From CABRXV01 sp900754955 (lineage in GTDB: Bacteria; Actinomycetota; Coriobacteriia; Coriobacteriales; Eggerthellaceae), in NCBI GenBank assembly GCA_902475005.1, contig CABRXV010000034.1:1-21601 (forward strand): a stretch of 21,601 bases of DNA, read 5' to 3'. Shown here piece after piece: positions 6,240 to 13,472 of this stretch (its first letter is position 1; every line of letters begins with the position of its first letter). A program made the position numbers and the translations under genes. The notes beneath the pieces are model-generated. The model worked only from the letters and a program-made list of their open reading frames with translations. It had not been told where the DNA came from and ran no database searches.

Positions 6240-7259
6240 CTACTTCTTCGCGTTGGGGTCGGTGGTTCCCGCCAGCGGCTTCTCGCCGGGACGCCCGATC
6301 GGCCCCACGAGCTCGTGCGCGGTGTAGGGCTCCTCGAGAAACGCCATCTCGTCATCGGTCAACTTCACCTCGAGCGCCGCTGCCGCCTCGTCCACGCGCG
6401 ACGGTTTCGAGCAGCCCACAAGCGGCGCCTCGATGCCGCGGCACAGCAGCCATGCGAGCGCGATCCGCGCCATCGGCACGCCGCGACGCTCCGCCAACTC
6501 CGCCACGCGCTCGACAATGGGAAGATCCTGATCGCGCGCCAGGTCGTATTTGCTGCGCACCACGTCGTCCGTTTCGCTGCGCTTGGAGTCCCACGTCCAC
6601 TCGCGGCGACACAGATGGCCCGACGCGAGCGGGCTGTACGGCGTGATCGCCATGTCGAACTGGCGGCACACGGGGAACATCTCGCGCTCGTTCTCGCGGT
6701 AAAGCAGGTTGTGGTGCGGTTGCAGGCTCGTGAACTGCGTCCAGCCGTTGCGCTCGGCAACCACCTGCATGTTGTGCAGCTGGTAGGCGTACATCTCGCT
6801 CGCGCCCAGCGCGCGCACCTTGCCCGCGCGCACGAGGCTGTCGAGCGCCTCCATGGTCTCCTCGATCGGCGTGCCGTAGTCGAAGCGGTGGATGATGTAG
6901 AGGTCCAGGTAGTCGGTGCCCAGACGGCGCAAGGTGCCGTCGATCTCGCGCAGGATCGCCTCGCGCGACAGGCGGCCTTCGTTGAAGAACACCTTGCTCG
7001 CCAGCACCACCTCCTCGCGCGGGACGCCGAGTTTTTTGAGCGCACGGCCGATGTACTCCTCGCTCGTGCCGAAGCCGTAGGTATTGGCCGTGTCGATGAA
7101 GTTGATGCCCACCTCGATCGCACGCTTGATCACCGCGCACGTCTCGTCCTCAGGCAGCGTCCACTGATGGAACGCCGGCGACGGCTCGCCGAAGCTCATT
7201 CCGCCCAGGCAGATCCGCGACACCTCGATGCCCGAATGACCCAATTTCGCGTATTCCAT
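6240..7259 (-). CDS. Aldo/keto reductase, YhdN/YajO-like
   Basis: A 339-residue NADPH-dependent aldo/keto reductase with a (beta/alpha)8 barrel, cytoplasmic, reducing aldehydes or ketones. The catalytic tetrad is visible as Asp56 and Tyr61 (FIDTANTYG), Lys89 (LASKVFF) and His124 (IIHRFDYG). The C-terminal coenzyme-binding segment (LVGCSKPSRVDEAAAAL) is intact. The start at 7259 (MEYAKLG) has AAAGGAAA about 5 bases upstream; an ATG five codons earlier has no comparable site. Length and motifs fit the AKR11/12-type oxidoreductases rather than the shorter neighbour at 7359. It lies 99 bases downstream of that neighbour and 123 bases upstream of the decarboxylase/cupin gene, all on the same strand. 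The physiological substrate cannot be told from sequence. Confidence 0.93.
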   Translation of the reverse strand: MEYAKLGHSGIEVSRICLGGMSFGEPSPAFHQWTLPEDETCAVIKRAIEVGINFIDTANTYGFGTSEEYIGRALKKLGVPREEVVLASKVFFNEGRLSREAILREIDGTLRRLGTDYLDLYIIHRFDYGTPIEETMEALDSLVRAGKVRALGASEMYAYQLHNMQVVAERNGWTQFTSLQPHHNLLYRENEREMFPVCRQFDMAITPYSPLASGHLCRREWTWDSKRSETDDVVRSKYDLARDQDLPIVERVAELAERRGVPMARIALAWLLCRGIEAPLVGCSKPSRVDEAAAALEVKLTDDEMAFLEEPYTAHELVGPIGRPGEKPLAGTTDPNAKK

Positions 7260-7358
7260 AGCGTTTCCTTTCATGCTCGATGGCGCACCGACGCCAAACG
7301 TTCCCTCGACCCGATTCTTCCTTGCGCCAAAGCCGCCGAGATGCGTCCGCGGGCGCCT

Positions 7359-8210
7359 CTACTGCTCGAACGTGATGCCGTGCAGGCGATACGCCTCCAA
7401 CACCGTATGGACGTCCAAAATGAGCGGATGCCCCTCGTCCATCGCCTGGATGCGTGCCATGTCGGCGGGGTTCAGCTCGAAATCGTCGATGTCGATGTTC
7501 TGACGGATGCGGTCGGCGTGCACCGACTTGGGAATGGCGACGACGCCCTCCTCGCGCAACCACCTCAACACCACCTGCGCCGGTGTCTTGCCGTACGGCG
7601 CGCCGATGGAGGCGAGCGTCTCGTCCCCGAAGATGCCGCGCTGTCCTTCGGCGAACGGAGCCCACGCCATGGCGGCGATGTCATAGCGGTCCATCAAGCA
7701 GCGCAAGGTGCGCTGCTGGCAGAAAGGATGCAGTTCAATCTGGTTCACCGCCGGCACCACCTCATGGGAAAGGATGAGGTCGACCAAACGATCGGGCATG
7801 AAGTTGCATACGCCGATGGCGCGCACGCGTCCCTCCGTCAGCAGATCTTCCATGGCCCGCCAGCTTCCGTGATAGTCACCGTAGGGCATGTGGATGAGAT
7901 AGAGGTCGAGGTAGTCGGTGCGCAGGTTCTCGAGCGTCTTTTCGAACGAACGCACCGTGCGCTCGTAGCCCGCATCCTGGATCCACACCTTCGAGACGAG
8001 GAACGCGTCCTCTCGCGCGACATCGCTTTCCGCGAGCGCCGCACCGACTGCGCGCTCATTGCCGTAGCACGCCGCCGTGTCGAACAAGCGATAACCCACA
8101 TCAAGCGCCTCCGACACCGCGCGCTTGCATTCGTCTTCGTCAGTTACTTGGAACACGCCAAGACCCTCAAGCGGCATCTCGACGCCGTTGTTCAGCGTTG
8201 TGAAATCCAT
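7359..8210 (-). CDS. Aldo/keto reductase, 2,5-diketo-gluconate/methylglyoxal reductase type
   Basis: A 283-residue aldo/keto reductase of the AKR5-like branch (relatives of DkgA, YtbE and YvgN), expected to reduce small carbonyls such as methylglyoxal with NADPH. The tetrad is Asp44 and Tyr49 (LFDTAACYGNE), Lys74 (LVSKVWI) and His107 (LIHMPYG). Other signatures are GVCNFMPDRL, NQIELHPF and the coenzyme motif IPKSVHADRIRQNIDI. Full family length. Start at MDFTTLNNG, with a purine-rich GGAAGGAG stretch just upstream. It sits 64 bases after the Isf-type flavoprotein gene and shares its strand, so co-transcription is likely. Sequence divergence from the other aldo/keto reductase shows they are not a recent tandem duplicate. 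Confidence 0.94.
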   Translation of the reverse strand: MDFTTLNNGVEMPLEGLGVFQVTDEDECKRAVSEALDVGYRLFDTAACYGNERAVGAALAESDVAREDAFLVSKVWIQDAGYERTVRSFEKTLENLRTDYLDLYLIHMPYGDYHGSWRAMEDLLTEGRVRAIGVCNFMPDRLVDLILSHEVVPAVNQIELHPFCQQRTLRCLMDRYDIAAMAWAPFAEGQRGIFGDETLASIGAPYGKTPAQVVLRWLREEGVVAIPKSVHADRIRQNIDIDDFELNPADMARIQAMDEGHPLILDVHTVLEAYRLHGITFEQ

Positions 8211-8274
8211 GCGCCGGCTCCTTCCACGCTCTCTTCGCCTTCCCGACGTTCAAAACCCATCCGCGCCACAGCAC

Positions 8275-8808
8275 CTACAGCAACGCGCCCAGGTCGTAGG
8301 CGGCCTGCGGGTAGCGCGAGCGACGCGTCATGCCCGGGGTACCGCAGCCAGCGCCCAGCACCATGCCGCAGTCCTCCATGTGCAGATAGCGCACGAGCGT
8401 CTGGTAGTGGGCTTCAAGCGCCTCGAACGTCCAGTCGTCGGCGTTCCACGCGACAGCGAGCAGCGCGCATTTCATGCGCTTGGTGGTGATGCTGCCGTTG
8501 GCGGAGCAGAAGCGGTCCACCACGGTTTTGAGCTGCGCGCTCATGCCGTAGTAGTACAGCGGCGTGGCGAACACCACCATGTCGGCTGACAGAATCTCGC
8601 GGCGCACCGCGTCCATGCCGTCGTGCTGCACGCATGGCCCCTCGTAACCGCACGCCACGCAGCCCGTGCAGGGCGCAACGCCAGCGCGGTCCACGTCGAT
8701 GCGGGAAACCTCGTGTCCCGCGCTGCGCGCGCCGCGCGCGAACTCGTCGCACAGGATGGCGGTGGACCCGTTGATGTTGGGGCTCCCCTGCAAAACGACT
8801 ATCTTCAT
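8275..8808 (-). CDS. Isf-type iron-sulfur flavoprotein / NADPH-dependent FMN reductase
   Basis: A 177-residue flavodoxin-fold protein. The FMN phosphate loop is QGSPNINGST near residues 7-16, and PLYYYGMSAQLKTVVDR is the second flavin-contact region. The segment CTGCVACGYEGPC has the CX2CX2CX5C spacing typical of archaeal and clostridial Isf proteins, which bind a [4Fe-4S] cluster next to FMN and pass electrons to oxidants such as O2, H2O2 or quinones. A GAAAGGGAAGG ribosome binding site precedes the ATG at 8808. Its upstream region carries a 35-bp-period direct repeat. It is 64 bases from the aldo/keto reductase gene downstream. A similar protein is encoded at 12724-13341. The cluster assignment is from cysteine spacing alone. 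Confidence 0.9.
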   Translation of the reverse strand: MKIVVLQGSPNINGSTAILCDEFARGARSAGHEVSRIDVDRAGVAPCTGCVACGYEGPCVQHDGMDAVRREILSADMVVFATPLYYYGMSAQLKTVVDRFCSANGSITTKRMKCALLAVAWNADDWTFEALEAHYQTLVRYLHMEDCGMVLGAGCGTPGMTRRSRYPQAAYDLGALL

Positions 8809-8823
8809 GCCTTCCCTTTCTCA

Positions 8824-8888
8824 AAACGCTCCTACCAGCGGGTGGGCAACACGTCTCTAAACACTCATACCAGCAGATGGGCAACACG
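8824..8888. repeat. Two 30-bp direct repeats upstream of the Isf-type gene
   Basis: The units at 8824-8853 and 8859-8888 agree at 26 of 30 positions and share CTACCAGC-like and GGGCAACACG cores, with a period of 35. They lie in the 159-base leader of the minus-strand gene starting at 8808, ending about 15 bases before its start codon. They could be paired protein-binding sites or a local duplication. Confidence 0.6.
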
Positions 8889-8967
8889 CATCGGCAAGCA
8901 CGTTGGCGCAGCAACCGCACTGCCGGCCGCCTGCTGTCAGCTGCCAGCCGCCAACCACCCGCGCGTC

Positions 8968-9657
8968 CTACAATCCCAGGCCGTCAACCCACGCGGTCAC
9001 CTCGTTCAGCGACGCGCCGCCAGAAAAGCGCGCGCCCTCGATCCATGTGCCCGTGCCCGCCATGAGGGCGAGCGCATCGCCGCTCGAGCCCATCGGCGAA
9101 GACGCTGAGGTGCAGAAGGGAACAACGGTCTTACCGGTGAAATCGTTGCCGGCAACGAACCCGTCTACCACCCACGAAGCATCGCCCCACCAGATGGGAT
9201 AGCCCACAAACACCGTGCCGTACGCATCGAATCCGTCGGGCGTGATCGCCTCGAGCTCGACGGAGCGGTTGGCATTCTCCCGTTCCTGACTCGCACGGCT
9301 GTCGGGATCGTTGTAATCGAGATCGGCGCTGGTGTAGGGCTGCGCTGGCGCGATGACGAACACGTCGGCGTCAAGATGATCGGCGATGATGCCAGCGATG
9401 CCCTCCGTGTTGCCCGTTGCGGAGAAATACGCCACGAGCACGCGGCCCGCATCACCCGCCCGCCCAGTTGCGGAGTCCGACCCCGCCGTTGCCTGACCGG
9501 ATTCCGCATCTGCAGAACGGGAATCCGCAGCAGACCCCTTCTGTCCCGTCGATCCCAACGAGCAAGCCGCCAGCAACGCCGTCGTTGGCGCAAGCGTCGC
9601 CATCGCAACAGCGCCCTTCAGAAACGTCCGCCGGGTAATGTCGTCGTTCGCCATCAT
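8968..9657 (-). CDS. Tat-exported lipoprotein flavodoxin
   Basis: A 229-residue protein. The N-terminus is a twin-arginine signal (RRTFLKG, residues 9-15) followed by a hydrophobic stretch ending in the lipobox LLAAC, so the mature protein should be anchored outside the membrane by its lipidated cysteine. A Ser/Ala/Gly-rich spacer (~40-75) leads into a flavodoxin domain with FMN loop FSATGNTEG and the aromatic segments IAPAQPYTSADLDY and FVGYPIWWGDASW. Tat export fits because FMN would be inserted in the cytoplasm before translocation. Two adjacent ATGs (9657, 9654) follow AAGGGGG; the second has the more usual spacing, so the true start may be one codon later. It diverges from the TetR gene, with a strong promoter and an operator between them, and is the promoter-proximal gene of the redox group. 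Confidence 0.92.
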   Translation of the reverse strand: MMANDDITRRTFLKGAVAMATLAPTTALLAACSLGSTGQKGSAADSRSADAESGQATAGSDSATGRAGDAGRVLVAYFSATGNTEGIAGIIADHLDADVFVIAPAQPYTSADLDYNDPDSRASQERENANRSVELEAITPDGFDAYGTVFVGYPIWWGDASWVVDGFVAGNDFTGKTVVPFCTSASSPMGSSGDALALMAGTGTWIEGARFSGGASLNEVTAWVDGLGL

Positions 9658-9754
9658 CAACCCCCTTCTCAACGAGCCCTCTGGAGCGCAGGATGCCTCG
9701 CTACTCGCTACCCCATCGCTTCACGCATTAGATTTCTTCGTGTTGTCGATTCGT

Positions 9755-9783
9755 AATATACGTTACATATTGTAACTTGTAAA
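9755..9783 (-). promoter_or_regulatory. Sigma70-type promoter of the flavodoxin gene
   Basis: On the minus strand: -35 TTTACA (9778-9783), a 17-base spacer, -10 TATATT (9755-9760). It is placed about 100 bases before the flavodoxin start in an AT-rich island. The spacer is filled by the inverted repeat at 9762-9776, the standard layout for TetR-family repression. Confidence 0.65.
9762..9776. promoter_or_regulatory. Probable TetR operator
   Basis: Perfect inverted repeat GTTACA-TAT-TGTAAC between the -10 and -35 of the flavodoxin promoter and between the divergent TetR and flavodoxin genes. It is the only strong dyad in this intergenic region. Binding by the adjacent TetR protein is inferred from position. 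Confidence 0.65.
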
Positions 9784-9806
9784 TCACTTTCGCGATACTT
9801 TCTTTC

Positions 9807-9837
9807 TTGAAGTGGAGCTATCCGTATGCGTTATACT
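9807..9837 (+). promoter_or_regulatory. Candidate promoter of the TetR gene
   Basis: TTGAAG (9807-9812) and TATACT (9832-9837) are separated by 19 bases, longer than the optimal 17, so the -35 is uncertain. The -10 is 44 bases before the TetR start codon. It is separate from, but next to, the operator, so autoregulation is possible. Confidence 0.5.
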
Positions 9838-9881
9838 GAAATCAACTGTTAAACAATCAAAGCAGACTAAGGAAGGCAGCC

Positions 9882-10523
9882 ATGTCGGAATTCATCAGAG
9901 CCCGTAGCGGCGCGCAGAAAGAGCAGCGCATGGGCGAGATCAAGCGGGCTGCCGACGAGCTGTTTCACGAGCGCCCCTATCACGAGATCACGCTCAAGGC
10001 CATTTCGGAACGTCTCGGCTGGTCACATGCCGCGCTGTACAAATACGTGACCACCAAGGAGGACATCTTTCTCGAGGTGTGCGCCGATACGCGCCGGGCG
10101 TACAACGCGGCGCTGCTCGCCGCCTATCCCGAGGGCTGCACGTACTCGCATGCGGTGCTCGCCGAGGTATGGGCCGAGCAGCTCAACTCGCACCGCGACT
10201 ACCTGGCTTACAGCGAGCTTCTGCTGTCCATCATCGAGCGCAACGTCACTGTGGAACGGCTCGCCGCGTTCAAGCGCGCCTACTACGACGAGCAGGCCGA
10301 GGTCTCCGCGCGCTTCTGCGGTAACCTCGGCATGGACGCCGATGCCGCTACGCGCCTGTTCAACGCCGTGCTGTTCCACGCCACGAGCATCAACGCGTGG
10401 AACGAGGACAACCCGCTCGTAGACGAGGCGCTCAAACTCGCAGGCATCACGCGCTGCGTGCCGCCGCTCAAAGAGGAGATGCGCGATTTCATCGGCATGT
10501 GCTTGGAGCATTACTGCGGCTAG
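9882..10523 (+). CDS. TetR/AcrR-family transcriptional regulator
   Basis: A 213-residue regulator. Residues ~16-62 form the TetR DNA-binding domain: helix 1 RMGEIKRAADELFHERPYHE, then the helix-turn-helix ITLKAISERLGWSHAALYKYVTTKEDIF. The remaining helices form the variable ligand-binding and dimer domain. The start at 9882 follows AAGGAAGG at a good distance. It is divergent to the Tat flavodoxin gene, and a perfect dyad lies in that gene's promoter spacer. The simplest reading is a repressor of the redox gene group at 5367-9657, relieved by a small electrophile or redox ligand, but the ligand cannot be seen in sequence. No other regulator is present in the window. Confidence 0.93.
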   Translation: MSEFIRARSGAQKEQRMGEIKRAADELFHERPYHEITLKAISERLGWSHAALYKYVTTKEDIFLEVCADTRRAYNAALLAAYPEGCTYSHAVLAEVWAEQLNSHRDYLAYSELLLSIIERNVTVERLAAFKRAYYDEQAEVSARFCGNLGMDADAATRLFNAVLFHATSINAWNEDNPLVDEALKLAGITRCVPPLKEEMRDFIGMCLEHYCG

Positions 10524-10568
10524 ACGCAGCCGAGCGGGCTTCGTCGGCTACGGTGGCACTCGCCGCTC

Positions 10569-10617
10569 GTTGCGGCGCCTGCCACCTGCTGCGGCGCCTG
10601 CCACCCGCTGCGGCGCG
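10569..10617. repeat. 19-bp tandem repeat (2.6 copies) between tetR and larE
   Basis: The unit GCTGCGGCGCCTGCCACCC is present at 10569-10587 (two mismatches in its second and last base), 10588-10606 and, partly, 10607-10617. It lies between the convergent TetR and LarE stop codons, just beyond the point where LarE ends early. The unit contains the palindromic GGCGCC. Confidence 0.75.
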
Positions 10618-10645
10618 TTAAACCCACGGCGAAAAGACGCGAACG

Positions 10646-11347
10646 CTACGCGAGACCCTCGGTGCTCATACCCAGACGCAACGTCGCGTCGGCAAGTGAC
10701 TCGCGCGTGATGCGCTCGCCCGCCGGCACGTGCACCGCTAAGCACGAGAACCGCGGCTTGTCGGCCAGAAACGCGTCGGCGTCCCGCCCCTGGCTCAGCG
10801 CGAGCGCGCGCGACGCGGCCCGCACGTCAGCCTTCGTCATGCCCGCACGGCGCAGCGGCGACACCACGCTTGCCTCCGCAAGTGCGCGGAACCCTGGGCG
10901 GCGCGCAGGGTCGTCCGACGCGTTCGTGCCGTCGACCAGCACCGTGAAGCCGTCGCGTTGCGCCGCTTCGGCGATTGCCCCGAAGATAAACCGCTTGCAC
11001 AGCCGACAGCGGTCAGGCGGATTGGAGCAGATATCGTCCTGCGCCAGCACGTCGGCCTCGACAACCGCAAGCGGCACCCCGAGACGTGCAGCCACCGCAC
11101 GCGCGTCCTCGAGCTCGAAAGTGGGCTGAAACGCCGTGTTCACCAGGTACGCGCGCACCTCACAGCCCGCCGCCAGGGCGGCCGCCAGCAAATACGCCGA
11201 GTCGGTGCCGCCCGAAAACGCCACCGCGAACCGCGGCACACGCGCGAAAAACGCCTCGAGCGGCTCAGCGCCCAGACGCTGTCCCTCGCCCACCCAGGGC
11301 GTATCGGGTGCCGTCATCGATTCGTATGCCACGTTCGCTTCCGCCAT
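10646..11347 (-). CDS. larE: LarE-like sacrificial sulfur transferase, short at the C-terminus
   Basis: LarE donates cysteine sulfur to the pyridinium precursor of the nickel-pincer cofactor of lactate racemase. This 233-residue protein has the PP-loop FSGGTDS near residues 44-50, NPPDRCRLCKRFIF, DGTNASDDPARRPG and SPLRRAGMTKADVR. KPRFSCLAVH contains the probable sacrificial Cys202, aligned to Cys176 of Lactiplantibacillus LarE. The start at 11347 (MAEAN) follows AAAGGAG. LarE proteins usually run to about 270 residues and end with a strand containing RVR..G..ARIE; here the frame stops straight after LGMSTEGLA. The next frame reads VRVF just past the stop, a weak hint of a frameshift. No larA, larB or larC lies in the window, so a related sulfur-transfer role is possible. 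Confidence 0.85.
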   Translation of the reverse strand: MAEANVAYESMTAPDTPWVGEGQRLGAEPLEAFFARVPRFAVAFSGGTDSAYLLAAALAAGCEVRAYLVNTAFQPTFELEDARAVAARLGVPLAVVEADVLAQDDICSNPPDRCRLCKRFIFGAIAEAAQRDGFTVLVDGTNASDDPARRPGFRALAEASVVSPLRRAGMTKADVRAASRALALSQGRDADAFLADKPRFSCLAVHVPAGERITRESLADATLRLGMSTEGLA

Positions 11348-11706
11348 GCGCGCTCCTTTGCTGCCAGCGTCGTATCCCACCTGAGCGTTCTCCCGTCATT
11401 CTCTCACATCGACCGCGCGAAGAGAGCGCGCTGCCGCGCCCCTTCACGTTCCGTATTCTGCAGCGCGTCGCAACCCGCCCCGCTTGCTGCGAGTTCGCGG
11501 ACGCTTCGGCACAAAACAGGGCGCTCAAACTGCCAAAACATCCGCAAACCTGCACGGAACAGCACCAACCTGCCGTAATGACAGCGTGCACGCGACGATC
11601 GCGCCCTCAAGAAGAGAAGGCCTGCCATGCCGAGGCTCTCCTCACGCCCGAAGACGCGATCGGAAAACGCGCGCGGCAGAACCCCTCTACAGGAAAGGGA
11701 CAGACC
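11348..11706. other. Divergent intergenic region between larE and the hydrolase, no gene seen
   Basis: This 359-base region separates two divergent genes and must hold both leaders. I see the larE ribosome binding site at the left edge and AAAGGGA before the hydrolase at the right edge, but no convincing -35/-10 pair, strong dyad or repeat. A short open frame starting at 11627 overlaps the hydrolase in another frame and shows no family resemblance. Confidence 0.5.
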
Positions 11707-12636
11707 ATGCTCCACGAAATCACCTTCCCCTCGAGCAACGAACGCGACCAGGTCACCGGCTGGATCTACGTGCCGGCGTGCGAGCCCGAGGGCATCGTGC
11801 AGCTCGTTCACGGCTTCGGCGAGCATTCGCGCCGCTACTTCCACATGATCGTGGCGCTCATGGACGCCGGCTTCATCGTGGCTGCCAACGACCACGTGGG
11901 CCACGGGGCCACCGCCATCGCGAACGACACCTGGGGCGACTGGGGCGACGCCGGCCCCCACACCATGATGGAAGACGAGAAGCGCTTCATGGACATCGTG
12001 GCCGAGAAATACCCCGACCTGCCCTACTTCATGTTCGGGCACTCGATGGGTTCCATGATCGCACGCGACTTCTCCGCGAAATACGGCAGTGAACTCGCCG
12101 GCGCCATCTACTGCGGCACCACGGGCATCTTCAAGAACACCCACGAGGTACGCGCGAAGCTCGACGCTGCGATCGAGGCGGGCGGCGCGCACGACTCCGA
12201 CCCTGCGTTCGTGAACGAGCTCATGGGCTGGATGTTCGCCCGCTGCGACGAAGGCGCGAAACTCGGCAACGAGTGGATCTGCCACGACCCCTACGTGCAG
12301 CGCGATCACGCCGCAGACCCCTTCGACGCCTTCACGCACCCGACGCACAACATCAGCCTGCGCGACTTCATCGACATGATGCTCTGCATCGAGGGCGAGC
12401 AGTGGGCGCAGAAGGTTCCCGCCGACCTGCCCGTGCTCCTCATCGCCGGCGACCAGGACCCCGTGGGCAACTACGGCGAGGGCGTCTACCAGGTGGCCAA
12501 CTGGCTCGCCGACACCGGCCACGCCAAGGTGGTGACCAAGCTGTACTCCGGCTACCGCCACGAGATCCACAACTACGACGACCTCAAAGACGACGTCGAG
12601 GACACCCTCATCAGCTGGCTGTACCTCAACCTGTAA
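11707..12636 (+). CDS. Alpha/beta hydrolase, monoacylglycerol-lipase/lysophospholipase type
   Basis: A 309-residue serine hydrolase without signal peptide. The oxyanion region is QLVHGFGEHSRRY (residues 32-44), the nucleophile elbow GHSMGS puts Ser113 at the centre, the acid is probably Asp251 in LLIAGDQDPVG and the base His285 in GYRHEIHN. The ANDHVGHGAT block and overall length match the monoglyceride lipase / PldB-like hydrolases (Hydrolase_4). The start at 11707 follows GAAAGGGA at suitable distance; the frame is open further upstream but without protein-like sequence. It reads toward the Isf-type flavoprotein gene 87 bases on. A GC hairpin (12649-12679) lies in between. The substrate is likely a fatty-acyl ester, not more specific than that. 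Confidence 0.93.
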   Translation: MLHEITFPSSNERDQVTGWIYVPACEPEGIVQLVHGFGEHSRRYFHMIVALMDAGFIVAANDHVGHGATAIANDTWGDWGDAGPHTMMEDEKRFMDIVAEKYPDLPYFMFGHSMGSMIARDFSAKYGSELAGAIYCGTTGIFKNTHEVRAKLDAAIEAGGAHDSDPAFVNELMGWMFARCDEGAKLGNEWICHDPYVQRDHAADPFDAFTHPTHNISLRDFIDMMLCIEGEQWAQKVPADLPVLLIAGDQDPVGNYGEGVYQVANWLADTGHAKVVTKLYSGYRHEIHNYDDLKDDVEDTLISWLYLNL

Positions 12637-12648
12637 ACGAACGCGCCC

Positions 12649-12691
12649 CGCGCCGCTCCGCACACCGTGAGGCGGCGCGCAGTCCTATAAT
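12649..12691 (+). promoter_or_regulatory. GC hairpin and perfect -10 box before the second Isf-type gene
   Basis: CGCGCCGCTC (12649-12658) can pair with GAGGCGGCGCG (12669-12679) with one bulge; there is no T-run, so termination is doubtful. TATAAT follows at 12686-12691, 33 bases before the start codon at 12724. No good -35 is visible; the position it should occupy falls inside the hairpin. Confidence 0.4.
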
Positions 12692-12723
12692 GGGGCGGAA
12701 CACCGTATCAGGAGGAGGAGCAT

Positions 12724-13341
12724 ATGAAGGTTCTCATGATCAACGGCAGCCCCCGTCCCAAGGGCAACACCGCAACCGCGCTTGCCGAGATGGAGCGCGT
12801 GTTCGACGCCGAGGACATCGAGGTCGAAACCGTGCAGATCGGCAACAAGGACATCCGCGGCTGCATCGCCTGCGGCACCTGCGGCGAGCGCGGGGCCTGC
12901 GTGTTCGACGATGCGGTGAACGAGATCGCCGCGAAGTTCGAGCAGGCCGACGGTCTCGTTGTCGCGACGCCCGTGTACTACGCAAGCCCCAACGCCACCG
13001 TGATCGCCCTGCTCGACCGCCTGTTCTACAGCGCGCACTTCGACAAGACGATGAAGGTCGGCGCGAGCGTCGCCGTTGCGCGCCGCGCGGGCACCACCGC
13101 CACGCTCGACGTGATCAACAAGTACTTCTCGTTCGCCGGCATGCCCATCGCTCCGAGCAAGTACTGGAACGTCGCCCACGGCGCCAAACCCGGCGAGGCG
13201 ACCCAAGACGAGGAAGGCATGCAGATCATGCGCACCCTCGCGCGCAACATGGCGTTCCTTATGAAGAGCATCGCGCTCGGCAAAGAGCGCTACGGGCTTC
13301 CCGAAAAAGAGCCCGGCATCATGACGAACTTCGTGCGTTAA
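12724..13341 (+). CDS. Isf-type iron-sulfur flavoprotein / NADPH-dependent FMN reductase
   Basis: A 205-residue flavodoxin-fold protein. The FMN loop is NGSPRPKGNTAT at the N-terminus and the second flavin contact is TPVYYASPNATVIALLDR. CIACGTCGERGAC has CX2CX2CX5C spacing, as in iron-sulfur flavoproteins, and is identical in spacing to the cysteine motif of the protein at 8275-8808, although the two differ elsewhere. A very strong AGGAGGAGGAG ribosome binding site precedes the ATG. TATAAT at 12686-12691 suggests its own promoter, and a strong hairpin follows its stop, so it may be transcribed alone. Likely a cytoplasmic electron-transfer or oxidant-reducing protein; partner unknown. Confidence 0.92.
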   Translation: MKVLMINGSPRPKGNTATALAEMERVFDAEDIEVETVQIGNKDIRGCIACGTCGERGACVFDDAVNEIAAKFEQADGLVVATPVYYASPNATVIALLDRLFYSAHFDKTMKVGASVAVARRAGTTATLDVINKYFSFAGMPIAPSKYWNVAHGAKPGEATQDEEGMQIMRTLARNMAFLMKSIALGKERYGLPEKEPGIMTNFVR

Positions 13342-13383
13342 ACGCGCGCAGCTCACGCGGGATGCCGCCGAGCACCCGCAAAC

Positions 13384-13423
13384 GAAGGGCCCTCCGTCTC
13401 ACCTGCGAGACGGAGGGCCCTTC
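13384..13423. terminator. Hairpin terminator between convergent genes
   Basis: A perfect 17-bp stem, GAAGGGCCCTCCGTCTC (13384-13400) with its complement at 13407-13423, around a 6-base loop ACCTGC. It lies 42 bases after the Isf-type gene stop and 49 bases from the stop of the convergent minus-strand gene, so it can serve both. Neither side has a long T-run. Confidence 0.8.
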
Positions 13424-13472
13424 ACGTTGGCACCGGAGAGGCGCCCTCAGCGATCCGACCGATCACTCCTGA

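Noticed and set aside
6315..8489. Plus-strand open frame of 724 codons opposite the aldo/keto reductases
   Set aside because: Spans several real genes and their gaps on the other strand; low-quality composition with no motifs.
9961..9972. TGTTTCACGAGC, resembling half of a parS site
   Set aside because: Only the left half matches; it is not palindromic and lies in conserved TetR coding sequence.
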